NCBI RefSeq assembly: GCF_021018895.1
Contig: NC_079371.1
Span: 9,255,501 to 9,319,500 of the forward strand
DNA from: Seriola aureovittata
Taxonomy: Eukaryota; Chordata; Actinopteri; Carangiformes; Carangidae
DNA length: 64,000 bases
Direction of reading: 5' to 3'
This document shows positions 35,371-46,770 of this stretch, in pieces. The position numbers and the translations under genes were made by a program. Every line of letters starts with the position of its first letter. Within the stretch, counting starts at the first letter, position 1. The notes beneath the pieces are model-generated. The model made no database searches. It saw nothing but the letters and a program-made list of their open reading frames with translations, and was not told the origin of the DNA.

Positions 35371-38004
35371 GATAACTACGTTGGACCAAAATTGTAGCTC
35401 AGCAAGATCTACTCAATGAACACTCCATGTGCAAAAATGTGATCAAAAGACTGATGGAACCTCTTCACCTCCACCTCATCAATACTGCGTGATGTACTGG
35501 CCAAACTGTACAGTATCTGTTGCAGCTTTAACAGGTCTTTTTTCTTCCCTGAAAGCTAGTTAATGGCTGACAGACTTGAAAATGAGGGTGCATTTTAAAA
35601 AGAAGGTGTTGCGTTCTGGCATTTTCCTAAAGATCAAATAAAGACCTTTGAATTATGATGAATTATCACACCAAGATATCTGCTGCTTCAACCAGAAGTA
35701 TCTCAGGAATCTTTGAAATGTGTGATAAAAAAAAAAAAGGGGCCTTTTCCCATATGTGTGATCTTTCGTGAAGTCATTAGTGGTTTTAGAGCAGCGCTGG
35801 TGAGATACTTTTTCCTTTGCTTTAAAACCAATTCCTTATTTTCCACACTTCATGTCCACCTTCTCTCACTCTGCGGCCTTTCATTAATGAGGTAGAAGCG
35901 GTCATGTACTGCACAAGCTCAGTAATTACAGCAGGTGTTGTTTGATCGACCTGTTTACTATAAAAAGATCATAGAGAAGGAGATGTGATGATATTGGGAG
36001 ATCTGCTTTAGATGTAAATGTGCCAAAACACGTGTATGTGTTTGGGAAGTACATACAATGTTTTATATTAGAAAGGAAGTTTGTCTGAGCACAATGTTAC
36101 TTGTTTAACTGTTAAATGTCTTGTAAAGCACATATTTATAGATCTATACCCCATGTTTATATTAAACATTCAGTACGTCCAGACTTTTCTGGGTGAAAGT
36201 CAAAGTGTTCAGCCTTTACATATTATCAATTAAGTATCAAAACTATCATACCATTTTGTTTGAGTGCAAACCACATCAGTGCAAACCAGCACAAGCACCA
36301 ATGTAAGTCTGGGGAGGATGTCAAATCACAGAAAACTACAAAAACGTCAAAGACGACACACTAATCTCAGAATTATGTTCACTATGGTCCTTGAGGTAAA
36401 GACAGTAAAATCCACACAATAAATGCCTAAATTATCATCCATAAAATCAAAATGAAATTACATACGAACTATAAATCTGGTCATAAGCTCAAGGCAAAGC
36501 TGCATACTAATTGTGTAAACCCCCCCCCCCCCCCCCCCCCCCCAAAACAGAAGGCTGACCTTTTGCATGAATATCTGAGCCACAAAGGTCTGCTCTCAGG
36601 GCAAAGCACAATCAGCTTGATGTTGATGTGAATGTATGAAGACAAATACGTTAATGGGCACATTCATACATTTACAATTTATGTTTGGGTTAAATATAAG
36701 CTAGAAACAAGAACAGCCTAAGGTCAAATTTTAGATAGAAGTGGTCCAAATCAATGATGAATGAGGGAGCATTTGCCTCTCTGAGTTTGTGACAGCAGAT
36801 GGATATTAGCTTTTTATGGACTAGGCTTTTTTTTGAGTAAGAAGTGGGGTGAAGGTAATTACTGAAATTGGAAATGTAAATTGGAGTAGACTCACAGCAG
36901 AGGGGCAGAGATTTGTTAGATAAAAGTCACAAGCATACACATTGTAAAATGATGTAATTACCTAGTACTGAGCAATGGAAGACTTCAAAGTAAAATGCCT
37001 GTTTCCCTCCACAAAACAAAGATAATTTAAAGATTTCTGCTTATAAAGAAGAACTGTGGACGTTTCAAGTTTAATGTCTATAATAACAAAGTTTGTGTTA
37101 TGAGCAGCACACTCCCTCTCTGACTGGTGGCATGTCATCTCCTGATACTTTAATTTCAGGTTTATACACCAGTGACTGTTTGGTCATGCAGCTTGAGTAT
37201 GGGGTCTATAAATATTAGCACAAACATAATAGAGGTTAAATGAAACTTGGTGAAACCCCAAGTGTATGTAATGAGGTCAGGTGAGCACAGCATCAAAGCA
37301 TATTAAATCCATATTTTGGTGCACTGAAACACTGTCAGGGCTGCAAAATGTAATCTTAAGAAAACACACCTGGTGAGTCATTTCTGCACTGGATGACAAC
37401 AAGCCTGACAGTTGCTGGATTTCAAGCTAGCTAAGTAAAAGTTTCTGTTTAATGTTTTCTCATTTTTAGTTGTATAGGTGCATACAAATACTGATTAGAA
37501 CATAAAGTGTCTCTACAATTTTTTGTCTTCTAGCAAAGAGATACAAGCTTGTATGCACAAACAGATGGCAGCGTCCCAGGCGATGCGCTGCAGAAGTACT
37601 GCAGCTTGTCCGCAACCTGTTTAGTGGCATCTCTATAGGGAGACAAATTAGCATGTGTCATGTAATATTCTTCATGTGGTGCTGTGGCACGTTTATTGTG
37701 TTTAGTATGTAACTCAATTGCCCATTTAAAAGTTTTAAATACAATGCGTTGCCCCAAAGGAATTCAGATGGATTTATTATTGCAGCATTATTCTGAATTC
37801 TTTAAGTTTTAGTCTTTCATTTACTCTGCACAGTGGCCTCATGGCATCTTTTGTCTCTGCTACTAGGTGCTCTATCTGAAATTACACAAACCAAACAATC
37901 TCAAAAAAGCAAAAGACAAATGTTGATAAAATCTCAGCTGAATATATTTTTACAGCTGAGTTATCATTATGAGATTTTAAATCTCAAATATCAGGGTGCC
38001 TCCA
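35371..38004. other. No recognisable gene
   Basis: Ordinary AT-rich sequence with a long poly(C) run at 36520 and short frames only. Confidence 0.55.
36520..36543. repeat. Poly(C) run
   Basis: About 24 consecutive C (a G-run on the minus strand). Unusually long for an AT-rich genome. A run of this length can form G-quadruplex or i-motif structure and is also prone to sequencing and assembly error. Confidence 0.95.
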
Positions 38005-38147
38005 TGGCTGGTTAAGACCGGGGTTAAGATGCCAACCTTGAACATCTCTTGTTCAAATTGGGCCATGCCAAATCTATCTACTATTGCTATCAAATAAAAG
38101 GCTTAAAATGCTATTCTGGCAACCCCAAAAAGACACCATTTGACAAA
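38005..38147 (+). repeat. SINE-like repeat, copy with tRNA-type head
   Basis: The head reads ATGGCTGGTTAAGACCGG and GTTAAGATGCCAACC. About 40 bp on comes TTGTTCAAATTGGGC, which resembles A-box and B-box spacing of a tRNA-derived SINE. The tail has CTATCAAATAAAAGGC and AAAATGC, the typical end of a fish SINE family, followed by CTATTCTGGCAACCCCAAAA AGAC. The B-box is imperfect, so promoter activity is doubtful. Confidence 0.5.
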
Positions 38148-38500
38148 ACTAACTTAACTCAAGTTCACTTTCTTGCTTGTTCTGGCTCTTTTGGCTGTAT
38201 TACATGGTCTTCATCAGCAGATGTAATTTGATAAAATTCCAAAGACCTGTAGATGTTCATTCTTGGAAACAGCATGAAGACGAGGCGATATGGACAAAAG
38301 CTCCAGAAAATGTAAATAAGTGGACCTTGAGTTGAGATTGCTTTAATTGCTGTTTGTAGGGTCAATAATAAACTGCCAGCTAAAACTCAACTGACAAAGT
38401 GGCCACACAGATATCGTATCAGCAAATAGAAACAGTAGCACAGAAATGCCAAAAATATGTTTAAGGTCATCTTAATCACTCCCTCATTTCCTGTCCTTGC

Positions 38501-38608
38501 TCCACCATCGCCATCAAATAAAAGCAACGAATGCCCCAAACAATAATTTAAAAATATCCCATCTGTCACACTATTCCGCCAACCTCAAAAAGAAAGCCGT
38601 CTGTACAA
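38501..38608 (+). repeat. SINE-like tail, second copy
   Basis: CCATCGCCATCAAATAAAAG, GAATGCCCCAAACAATA, then CACTATTCCGCCAACCTCAA AAAGAAAGCC. This repeats the tail of the copy about 430 bp to the left, including the unusual CTATTC-GCAACCCCAAAAAG segment. About 35 extra bases separate the polyadenylation-like part from that segment. Confidence 0.5.
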
Positions 38609-40844
38609 AAACAAATGTCTAAAGGGTTCAATGTAAAGAGCTGTCACTGTGTGAATAAAAAGCCTGCCTATGTGATTTGGCTGTCAACTGGAAGTGTCGT
38701 CTTTTTTCTTCAGTCAAAGTCTACATTGCTTTCCATTATTCATTTCATAACATTACATAATTTTGCTGCCAGACTGAACTTAAACATTTCAAAGAAAATC
38801 TACAGAATTACTTCAAAGCTCAACTTCAGTACCAACAATGGAAGCCTCCATTCTTTGAGATGTGTATTTCAATTTTCACACAGTTTATGGTTTAGTTTAT
38901 TAGAAGCTTTGAATTGTTGCAATCAACTCGTCACTGTTGTACTTGTCAGCCAGAACTATTGTTTGTTGCTGATGATTAATTGGCCAACATTTCCTCTGAC
39001 TTTGAGAGTTCAAATTACTTTTTAATCATGTTGGCTGCAGTTTGACTGTGGGTTAGTAAAGTGTGTCAGTCCTGTATAGTCCTGTGTGGTCGCAGGTCCA
39101 GGTCAGATATTTTAAGTGATTTGGCAGCTGCCCTTGTCATTATGTAAACCAACCAAGGTCTATTTGGCTTGTTTGTAAATTCCACTATTCCCATAATCAT
39201 TACATCAAGGAAGAGTTCAAAGTTCCTGTTTGTGGTCTAATGCTGAAAATAAACTATGTACATATTGAAGCAGCTGAACTTATGTATTCTTTCTATGCAG
39301 ATTGAAACATTCATGGAGGAAAGTCTTTTTACACCACTGTAGCACCACAATAAGAGCAATCACTCTGGGATTTTTCTGCAGTCATAACAGTTTCAGAGTT
39401 GAGGACATTTGTGAGTAAAAGGCTTCAAAGATTCAAAAGAATCAAAGACCAAATATTTAGTTTTCAATTTGATAATTGTTTCTGTGTTTATCATACAAGC
39501 AGAGAAACACAGTCTAAACACAGACCAACATTTTGTCAACAGTTTGAAACTGAATAATGAGAATAAAGAGTTGCCAAATGAAACAAATTCTGGGGATTTT
39601 GAGGATTACGTGCAATTTGTACAGACTACTTTCCTTTCATCATGGTGATCAGAAGAGCTGAGACTCTTGAGCTTCATTTTGGAGGATTTTTTCCTTCATT
39701 ACTGTGACAAATGATGGTCATACCTTTAGGAGCATTAGTTGGCCTCAAGAGGAACTTTGACAGCACAGTAAAAAGAAGAGTATTAAGAAGGACAAAACAG
39801 TCTCTTTTGGACCAGTTTGATGACAGTCAATTACTTGCAATTATTCTGCAAATGATATAATTAATAAGTGGCATTTGATATCCTGTGAAATAAACAACAT
39901 GTCATAAATTCTTTCAAGCTCACATTATAGAAGTTTTCATGTGCAGCGTTATTTATGTCAGGATATTGCAGCAAACAATCACAAAGCTTTGAACCATGAC
40001 ATTGTGCATTGCAGGTTTATTCTATGGCTCAGTTTAGTCTTTAGATCCCTTTTGGAGAGATGTCATATTCCTAAAAAAAACAACCAGCAATTATTCCTGT
40101 GCTGTAAAAGTTTATAGTCTAACACGTCCTTAATCACAGACACAAGCGGTGCAGCTCGTAAAAGCACAGTGTGCCCTCCTGTGCATAAAAGGAGCTGTTT
40201 TATATCAGCATAGCACAGTAAACAGACATAATCATACCAACACAATATTTATAAAAGGCCTGATTTAAAGCCCCAACCATTCATCTGGGACATGCCCTGA
40301 TGTAAACGCAAATGACGGTCCAGCACAGATATATATCAGCTAATGAAGACACGGGGGCATCAGGGTTATTATTCACACGGCTACTGGTAGTCTCTCTGCA
40401 GCGAGAGCCTGCTCCCACTGTGGAGAAAATGACTCCCTCCTGTTTGTGTAGCCACATAACCACATCTATCTAAAACACTGCCATATCAAATGATCTATCA
40501 TCCCTTTATCTTCCAAGTGAGGAAAAGGCTTCCTCAGCTGAGAGCACTGAATTGCTCCAGTTACCTGGCTGCTCTTCGGCCTGTTTCGCCCTCTCGCTGG
40601 GTGTTTTGTGATTTCAGGTGTCATCGTTGTATAACAGATGAGTACGAAGGCAGCTCACTTTGGGTACTTATGCTTTTCATCTTGTTCATTCACATATACA
40701 AATAGTTATGATCACTTCTGTAAGCTGGTGGATATATCCATAAGTCCTTGTAATGAAATCATTATGTTTGATTGATTTGGTCCAAATAATTTTTCCTTGT
40801 AAAGCTATTAAAGGTCTATGCCCATTCCTAGGGCTGGGGGTTTG
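38609..40844. other. No recognisable gene
   Basis: AT-rich. A 136-codon plus frame (38615-39025) is the second longest in the window. Its composition (rich in Leu, Phe, Ser and Asn) and lack of any recognisable domain suggest a chance frame. Confidence 0.5.
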
Positions 40845-40900
40845 CCAATTTATTAGGTACACCTCACTAAACCTAATGCAGATTCAAGAAAAACACAACA
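40845..40900 (+). repeat. Family G fragment ('TTTATTAGGTACACCT')
   Basis: CCAATTTATTAGGTACACCT followed by CACTAAACCTAATGCAGATT and CAAGAAAAACACAACA matches a common fish repeat reading 'TTTATTAGGTACACCTNNACAACCTAATGCA'. Only one end is present. Confidence 0.65.
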
Positions 40901-41212
40901 TTATACACATGGACTTTACTGGGGCGGGCCACCCAAGTATACTTGCCGACTTATTTTGAAATTTTATGTGTATGTTTTTTAATCCGTCAGAATGACGCCA
41001 TCCAAGAACAATTAACTATCTACTCGCTCTCCTGTATGTTCTGCTAACGTGCAAAGACAAACAGAAAGGCATGGTACGTATTACCTGCTGGCACAGGTAA
41101 TGAAACAGCTGAGGGGGAGAGGCAGAAATAGCAGGTCCCAGTGAGATAGAGACAGCAGGCCGCAGTTTTGTAAAACTACTATATCCAAGGTCAATTAACG
41201 TTCATACTAAAC
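40901..41212. other. No recognisable gene
   Basis: About 300 bp of ordinary sequence between two repeat fragments. Confidence 0.5.
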
Positions 41213-41400
41213 TTTAGAGTTACAATGATTAGTAGATAAATTGCTTTGTCAGAAAATTAATCATCAACTATTTTGTTAATCGATTCATAGTTTCAGCCAT
41301 TTTTCCACTTGGAGAAATTGTAAATGGCATTTTTCACACTTTTTCTTTAATATTTGACAGATTAAAATTGATCAATAAGGAAAATAATAGGAAAATAATG
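41213..41400 (-). repeat. Family B interspersed repeat, copy 4
   Basis: Inverted copy of the right end: TTTAGAGTTACAATGATTAG, GTCAGAAAATTAATCATCAA, CTATTTTGTTAATCGATTCA, then GGCATTTTTCACACTTTTTC, which corresponds to the family's GAAAAATGCC portion. The middle is deleted, so the two ends lie close together. Confidence 0.7.
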
Positions 41401-42586
41401 AAAAATGCTGCTTTTTCCTCTGTTTTGTATGAAGGTACAGTAAATTGGATATATTTGGTTTTTGGACTGATGTTAAAAATGTCCCCAGGGTAACTCACTG
41501 TATTCTGATCTGCCCATTGGCCACAGAGTGTGGCACTAATCAAAAGGCAGATGCCAAATGATTTCACCTCTCATTGACACGACTGCTGGTTTGAAAGCTG
41601 TAAACAGATTCCTCAGGTGCAGCACATGTTGAAGTTGGAGTAGTTACAGTGTTTGCCCAGACATGCTAAAACTTGCACACAACCCACTATTTTGTTGTCG
41701 TTTTGCTCAGGAGTGGCGATTAGAAATCTGGAAATACATTTCTCCGTCCTGTTTTTCTGTGTGTAGTTATACTCAGAATCAGTCTGTAATACTCTGAAAA
41801 TGACTGGTTACTGATTTGCCAAATGTTTTGGAAGAACAACAGATTGAATGGTCAAAAGAGGAATGATGAATGAAGATAATGGCAATAGCGATGATGATGA
41901 TGATGATAATAACAGTGAGGGTGATGATGAGAGTAATTACTGAATGTGGCAGCAGATGAGAAGAGAAGACAGTTCAGAGTGAGCTGTCAGCAAAATTGAG
42001 CAAAGCTGATTTGATGCCCGTGGACAAGCCCTCAGCAGGAGGATCCAAACTGAAAGCCCCGCGTTGCTGCCTCTCACATAAAAACGGGAGTGAGAAGAAA
42101 GGGACAATAGCTCAGATGAAAATGAGTGGATTGAGGAAGAGATCACAAAGACTAAGAGTTTGAAGAAGAGATAAGAAAAATGATGACAAAAACACTGAAA
42201 AACTGAGCCACTCAGCCGCACACCACTGTGAGAACCACTGCTCCGCCAAAATCCTCCCTTTTGATCCTATTCCACATATATCATCTGTCTATGAAACGAT
42301 ACTCATCAGGCGTCCCCCCTCCCTTGAGAAAACTTCTCCCCAAATCCCTGGATGCTGGGGTGAAGGCTTGCACACCCCCCTCTGTCTGAGCTGTGATTAT
42401 TTGGTTGGGGCTCTGCCACATCAAACCCTGGCCTGCCAAAGATTCCCCAGAGGAGAAAGCAGAGAGAGAGAAAGCGAGAGCTGCACCACCACCCACCTGT
42501 GCAGGGCAAAGATAGGAACGAACCAAATGGCACCCCACTGGATACAATCTGCTAGTGGACACCCCTCAAAAGACGCCATCACAGGG

Positions 42587-42622
<36 letters not shown>

Positions 42623-43011
42623 TCCTTAAACTGCAGTGAGTCGACCCCAAACTGAGAAAAGAAGGTCCTTTCTCCAGTCCAATTCTACGTCTGCAGTCTG
42701 CTCTAATCTCTCAGACGAGGTGACCGGCCTCACCGTATAGGGGACATACAGGCAGTTTGAAGAACAGCAGTTGTCGTGCTCTGTGTGTGTCGGGCCTGAT
42801 GAGGTATGAACAAGGTCCTGAGTATTGCAAGATCAGGAGTTTTTACAGAATCGGCTTAAAAGTGTTGAGTTGCTCTCAGGTTTACCTGCTATCTCTCATG
42901 TCTACACACTCTTATACACTTCAAGACCTAATGTACCCTGCAGTATAATCTGAGAAACTGAGAAGCAATGTGTTTCAAGAAACAAACAAACAAACAAACA
43001 TTATTTAAAAC
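41401..43011. other. No recognisable gene; simple repeats and a GC-richer block
   Basis: Contains a (GAT)6 tract at 41890-41907, poly(T) at 42590-42620 and (AAAC)n at 42979-43000. The block 42240-42560 is GC-richer and free of repeats, and its minus strand has a 93-codon frame (42281-42562) without a recognised domain. It could be a conserved non-coding element, but nothing proves it. Confidence 0.4.
42590..42620. repeat. Poly(T) run
   Basis: About 31 consecutive T. On the minus strand this is an A run preceded by TAAGGAAT and followed by CACCCTGTGATGGCG. I could not identify a retroposon. Confidence 0.95.
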
Positions 43012-43234
43012 AGACCTGAAACAATTAGGTGATAAATGATTAATCACTGGAGTCATTTTTCAAACAAAAATGCCACATATTTGCTTGTTCCAGCTTTTTT
43101 CACAGTGAAGATTTGCAGTTCTTCTCTGTTTAATATCATTGTCAATTGATTATCTTGGAGTTTTGGATTGTTGGTTGGACAAAACCAGACATCTGAAGAT
43201 ATCACCTTGGACTCTTGGAAACTGATAGGATCTT

Positions 43235-43270
<36 letters not shown>

Positions 43271-43361
43271 TGAGATTTTACAAACAAAATACCTAATCGA
43301 TTAATCGAGAAAATAATAAGCAGACTAATCAAAAATGAAGATAATTTGTTAATTGCAGCAT
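43012..43361 (-). repeat. Family B interspersed repeat, copy 5, with (TTA)n
   Basis: An inverted, nearly complete copy: CTGAAACAATTAGG, AGTCATTTTTCAAACAAAAA, TTGGTTGGACAAAACCAGAC, ATCTGAAGATATCACCTTGG. A T14 run and a (TTA)n microsatellite at 43245-43271 lie inside it. The end is CCTAATCGATTAATCGAGAA and TTAATTGCAGCAT. The microsatellite presumably grew within the element. Confidence 0.85.
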
Positions 43362-44822
43362 TAATTTAAATATCTAAGTTTATATTGTGACCTTGAAGAA
43401 AATGTGAATTTTTTTATATCTGCTCAATTTAGATTGTACTTGATTTGTATCTGCATTAACTGAGAAATAACAAAGAAGTGACTTTACACCACAAAATATT
43501 GTTTTCTTTCCTTTTTTTTTTTTTAAGTTGGAAGTTGAGTGACATTTTCTGTCACTTTTCTTACACTGGAAAGTAAAAGTGAAATGATCTCACCCTACAT
43601 TCACAGATTTTGTCCCTTGTTAACAAAGGTGTTTTAAGGCTGAAATAAGCAAGTTGTTAATTTTAAGCAAAATGGAAAGAAACTTGATGGTGAATCGTGG
43701 GATCAACATGCAGTGTGATGAATATCATCATGTGAGAAGTTGTTAGCCCAGAGTTGTCATGTTTGAACTGGACTTTTCTCACACGTGCCAAGATGACAGT
43801 GCATTTCCAGAAAAAAAATTAATGAATAAATCAAAATAAATCCCTGAGCTGCAGTAAAATATTGTCTGTATATCTTTCAGGCGCATCTCAACAGTATTTA
43901 CTTTGCAGTGTCTTGACAAATCATAAGAACAGTGAGATTTGTGTGAGAGTTGTCTGCGAGTCACTTATATTATCTTTTTGATATATCAGAATAAATCAAT
44001 TTTGACATGGAAAAAATCTGACAGCACAGATGATGGATATATCAGCAGCATATTGTGGGCAAATGTTGATTCAGCCAAGGATCACAGGCAGTTATCTCAT
44101 TCCTGCCAGTCATTCTTGTTGTCCAAAGCAATTCACTCTGTGGTAACAGTCTGTGTTTAACCTCGCCGGGTGATCGAACGCTTCTCATTCAGAGCACTTA
44201 AAACGGCCCTCTGGTGCAGGGCAGGATCAATACGGAGAGCATTACATCTAATCAAGCACTGATTACTTTCTCAACGTTGACTGCAATTGGCTGACATGTC
44301 ATTTCGTTTTGCAAAGCATGTTTGGTTTCCATAGATTTAAATGATCACCCAACAGAAACTGACCTTTATTCCAAAAGCTCAATCACTTTTACTCAGACAA
44401 ATGTCACAGCCCACAGCTACTCGTTTTCAGAAAATTAACACGATCAGTGAAGGGCTTTTGTTAGCCGCTTGTTCAGACTGTTTGAATCTTGTAACACCTG
44501 TGTGCTGAACAAAATCTCAGTCATGATTTTCTTTTCTGTTACAGCATTGCAATTCCACCGGGAACACTTTCTGTAATACTTACTTTGGGGGATTTGGTAC
44601 TTTCTACATATAGGTCAACTGTGATTTAAGCTTTTTTATGCATCAGTCAAACAAACGTGTAACTAGCCCTTGTTCTGCATGGTGACAGACTTTTTCAGCT
44701 TTGTTTTCTTTTAATTTACTGACTGAGGACAGGGGAGGTGAAGAGTGTGTCAGGACATTCCTCTGTGTTGCAGTAATCACAAACGCTTCAGCTCAGGGCT
44801 CAGAATTTGTAGAGAAATTAAC
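43362..44822. other. No recognisable gene
   Basis: AT-rich sequence; frames are short. The patch around 44170-44340 is more complex and less AT-rich, but no feature can be named. Confidence 0.5.
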
Positions 44823-44852
44823 GACCAGGCTAGGACTGGTCCTAGCCTGGTC
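44823..44852. repeat. Perfect 14-bp inverted repeat (hairpin)
   Basis: GACCAGGCTAGGAC, then TG, then GTCCTAGCCTGGTC. The arms are exact reverse complements with a two-base centre, so the 30 bp form a near-palindrome able to extrude a cruciform. No terminator role is implied in a eukaryote. Confidence 0.95.
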
Positions 44853-44865
44853 AGATGCGTACACG

Positions 44866-44935
44866 AACTGATGAAGCCTCTTGGATGAGAGGTGAAAAGT
44901 CTTCACAGACGAATAACCTAGTCCAGTTGTTTTCG
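44866..44935 (+). repeat. Teleost repeat fragment ('GATGAAGCCTCTTGGATGAG')
   Basis: GAACTGATGAAGCCTCTTGG then ATGAGAGGTGAAAAGTCTTC and later AGTCCAGTTGTTTTCGATTT. This string is familiar from many fish genomes ('GAAGCCTCTTGGATGAGAGGTGAAACGTCTTC...GTCCAGTTGC'). I do not remember its transposon class. The perfect hairpin lies directly to its left. Confidence 0.55.
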
Positions 44936-45638
44936 ATTTAAAAAAAACTCCTTTAGGAGAAATCAACGTGACCTATTCCAACTCAACGTTACATGACACC
45001 ACTCTGTGTAATTAATGAGACGTCACACACCATCAGAGCCAGTCAGATGTCTCACACACACACACTGACACACCAACATACATCATGCAGGCATGCGTTA
45101 TGGGACATTACATCATAGTTTTGACAATGAGCAAAGAAAGAGACAAAAATTTGCATTATTCCCTCACAATGGTGTCCTGGTTTCAGTCCCATCTTGGCAC
45201 TGATTAGAAACGATTCTAACATTATTCAAGCTTCTGATCATCTGTGTGGTCTCTCTGTTTCCTAAACCTCCCAGCCAGCCACTGTGTTGTTCTTGTACTG
45301 CCTGAGTTACCTCAGCAGTTGAGAATTAATGGTTCCTGGCTGCCTGCATACTATTATATTGACTGCTCTGCAAGACTTGGCTTCTACGGTACATCTGATC
45401 ACCAGGAATGGGAAACGGGAGCAACACCACAGTTTATCCTCAGCATTATTGGTGCCAGATTCACTTTCTAGCTAATCATTACACTGTTTGTTGTCCTACA
45501 ACCGTGTGCAATCAGAGAAACCTGATCAAAAGTAGCCTACCCGGGTTTCTAAAACCAGGATATAATGTTCACACATACAAACAAAGGTTTGATTTTGCTG
45601 GATTAACCAAAAGCAGAGTAAAAACAGTTTAGTTGTTT
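44936..45638. other. No recognisable gene
   Basis: Ordinary sequence with a short CA tract near 45053. Confidence 0.5.
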
Positions 45639-45963
45639 TTTCAGCAAAGTGATTAGTTGATGACATGAAACTAATCTGCCACATTTTAGATAATTTAAAA
45701 CTGTATAAAATTATTAATTTTGAAAGCAAAAATTAAAAACATCCCTGGTTTCATCTTCACTTCAGAATTTGCTGCTTTTCTGTGTCATATAGGATATTTA
45801 ACTGCACATTTTTAACTATTGAGTAGACTGAACAATCAATTTGCAGGAAACATCTTGTCTCGTCTTATGAAGGTGGCATTTTTATGATTTTCTGACATTT
45901 TATAGACCAAATAATTAATAATAATGAATTAAGAAAACTATCTGCAGACTGATGGTTACAGAC
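45639..45963 (-). repeat. Family B interspersed repeat, copy 6
   Basis: An inverted copy. The left end TTTTCAGCAAAGTGATTAGT and GACATGAAACTAATCTGCC is weakly conserved. The right end is clearer: GGTGGCATTTTTATGATTTT, CTGACATTTTATAGACCAAA, TAATTAATAATAATGAATTA, CTATCTGCAGACTGATGGTT. The CATTTTATAGACC block is diagnostic. Confidence 0.7.
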
Positions 45964-46589
45964 CTAGTTATTTTATCTATTATCAGTTAGTAGTGCATCA
46001 CTATATTTACCGATGGTGTGACTGTAAATGACATATGTGATAGAGAATTGCAGCCACATCATCCACCCATACCCAAAACCAAATAAACCAATAACCAAAC
46101 AGTGCAAAACACTAAAGCTTTGTTTTCCATTTCTACACATTAATTTCAAATATATACTACACGAAAAATATATAGCTTTGGAAATTCTGGGATGCACTTT
46201 TAATGGAGCTCGACTAAACATTACCCCCTCTTCTTCCAGTGTTTGTGCAAAGTTTAGCTAAGCACATCCAACATCCATCCAAACTAAATTTCCTTCAATG
46301 TTGGAATACGACTTTCCTTCTTAACTATTGTGCATATACATGACAACTTGCGTGTCTCCCATAATGAGACACCAGACCTCAGCTGTTTGCTCAGAGCTAT
46401 CACACCTTGTCAGTGAAAGCAATTTGTGTAAATGATACAATTTTAACCTGTCATCTTGATCTCACAGAGAACACTTATGCAGCACTGCACTGTATTCATT
46501 TTATTTGGAAATACTTTCTTCTGATTAGATTGTCTAGCTACATAATAACTTATAACGACTAATAGCTAATAATGATAATTTTCACCAAG
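45964..46589. other. No recognisable gene
   Basis: AT-rich; nothing recognised. Confidence 0.5.
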
Positions 46590-46770
46590 GTCACTAATAG
46601 GTGGACTGCGGTCAGGACCTGGACCCAAGCGCTGTCCAATCCAGACCTATAACCTACTACTTATCGAGAATTATTAATATTAATAAGAGCTTTCTCAACT
46701 TTACAGCACTGGTCACATGATGCCTCTCAGCCAATCACTGCGACTCAAGTCAGTGAGCGAGATACACGAG
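46590..46770 (+). mobile_element. Possible DNA-transposon-derived fragment
   Basis: GGTGGACTGCGGTCAGGACC, TGGACCCAAGCGCTGTCCAA and GACCTATAACCTACTACTTA, then GCCAATCACTGCGACTCAAG and AGCGAGATACACGAGATGGG. I recognise these strings as part of an abundant fish repeat with hAT-like context, but I cannot name it. Confidence 0.3.

Noticed and set aside
38615..39025. 136-codon plus-strand open frame
   Set aside because: No domain, biased AT-rich residue composition, and no promoter or splice context; a frame of this length is expected occasionally in 64 kb.
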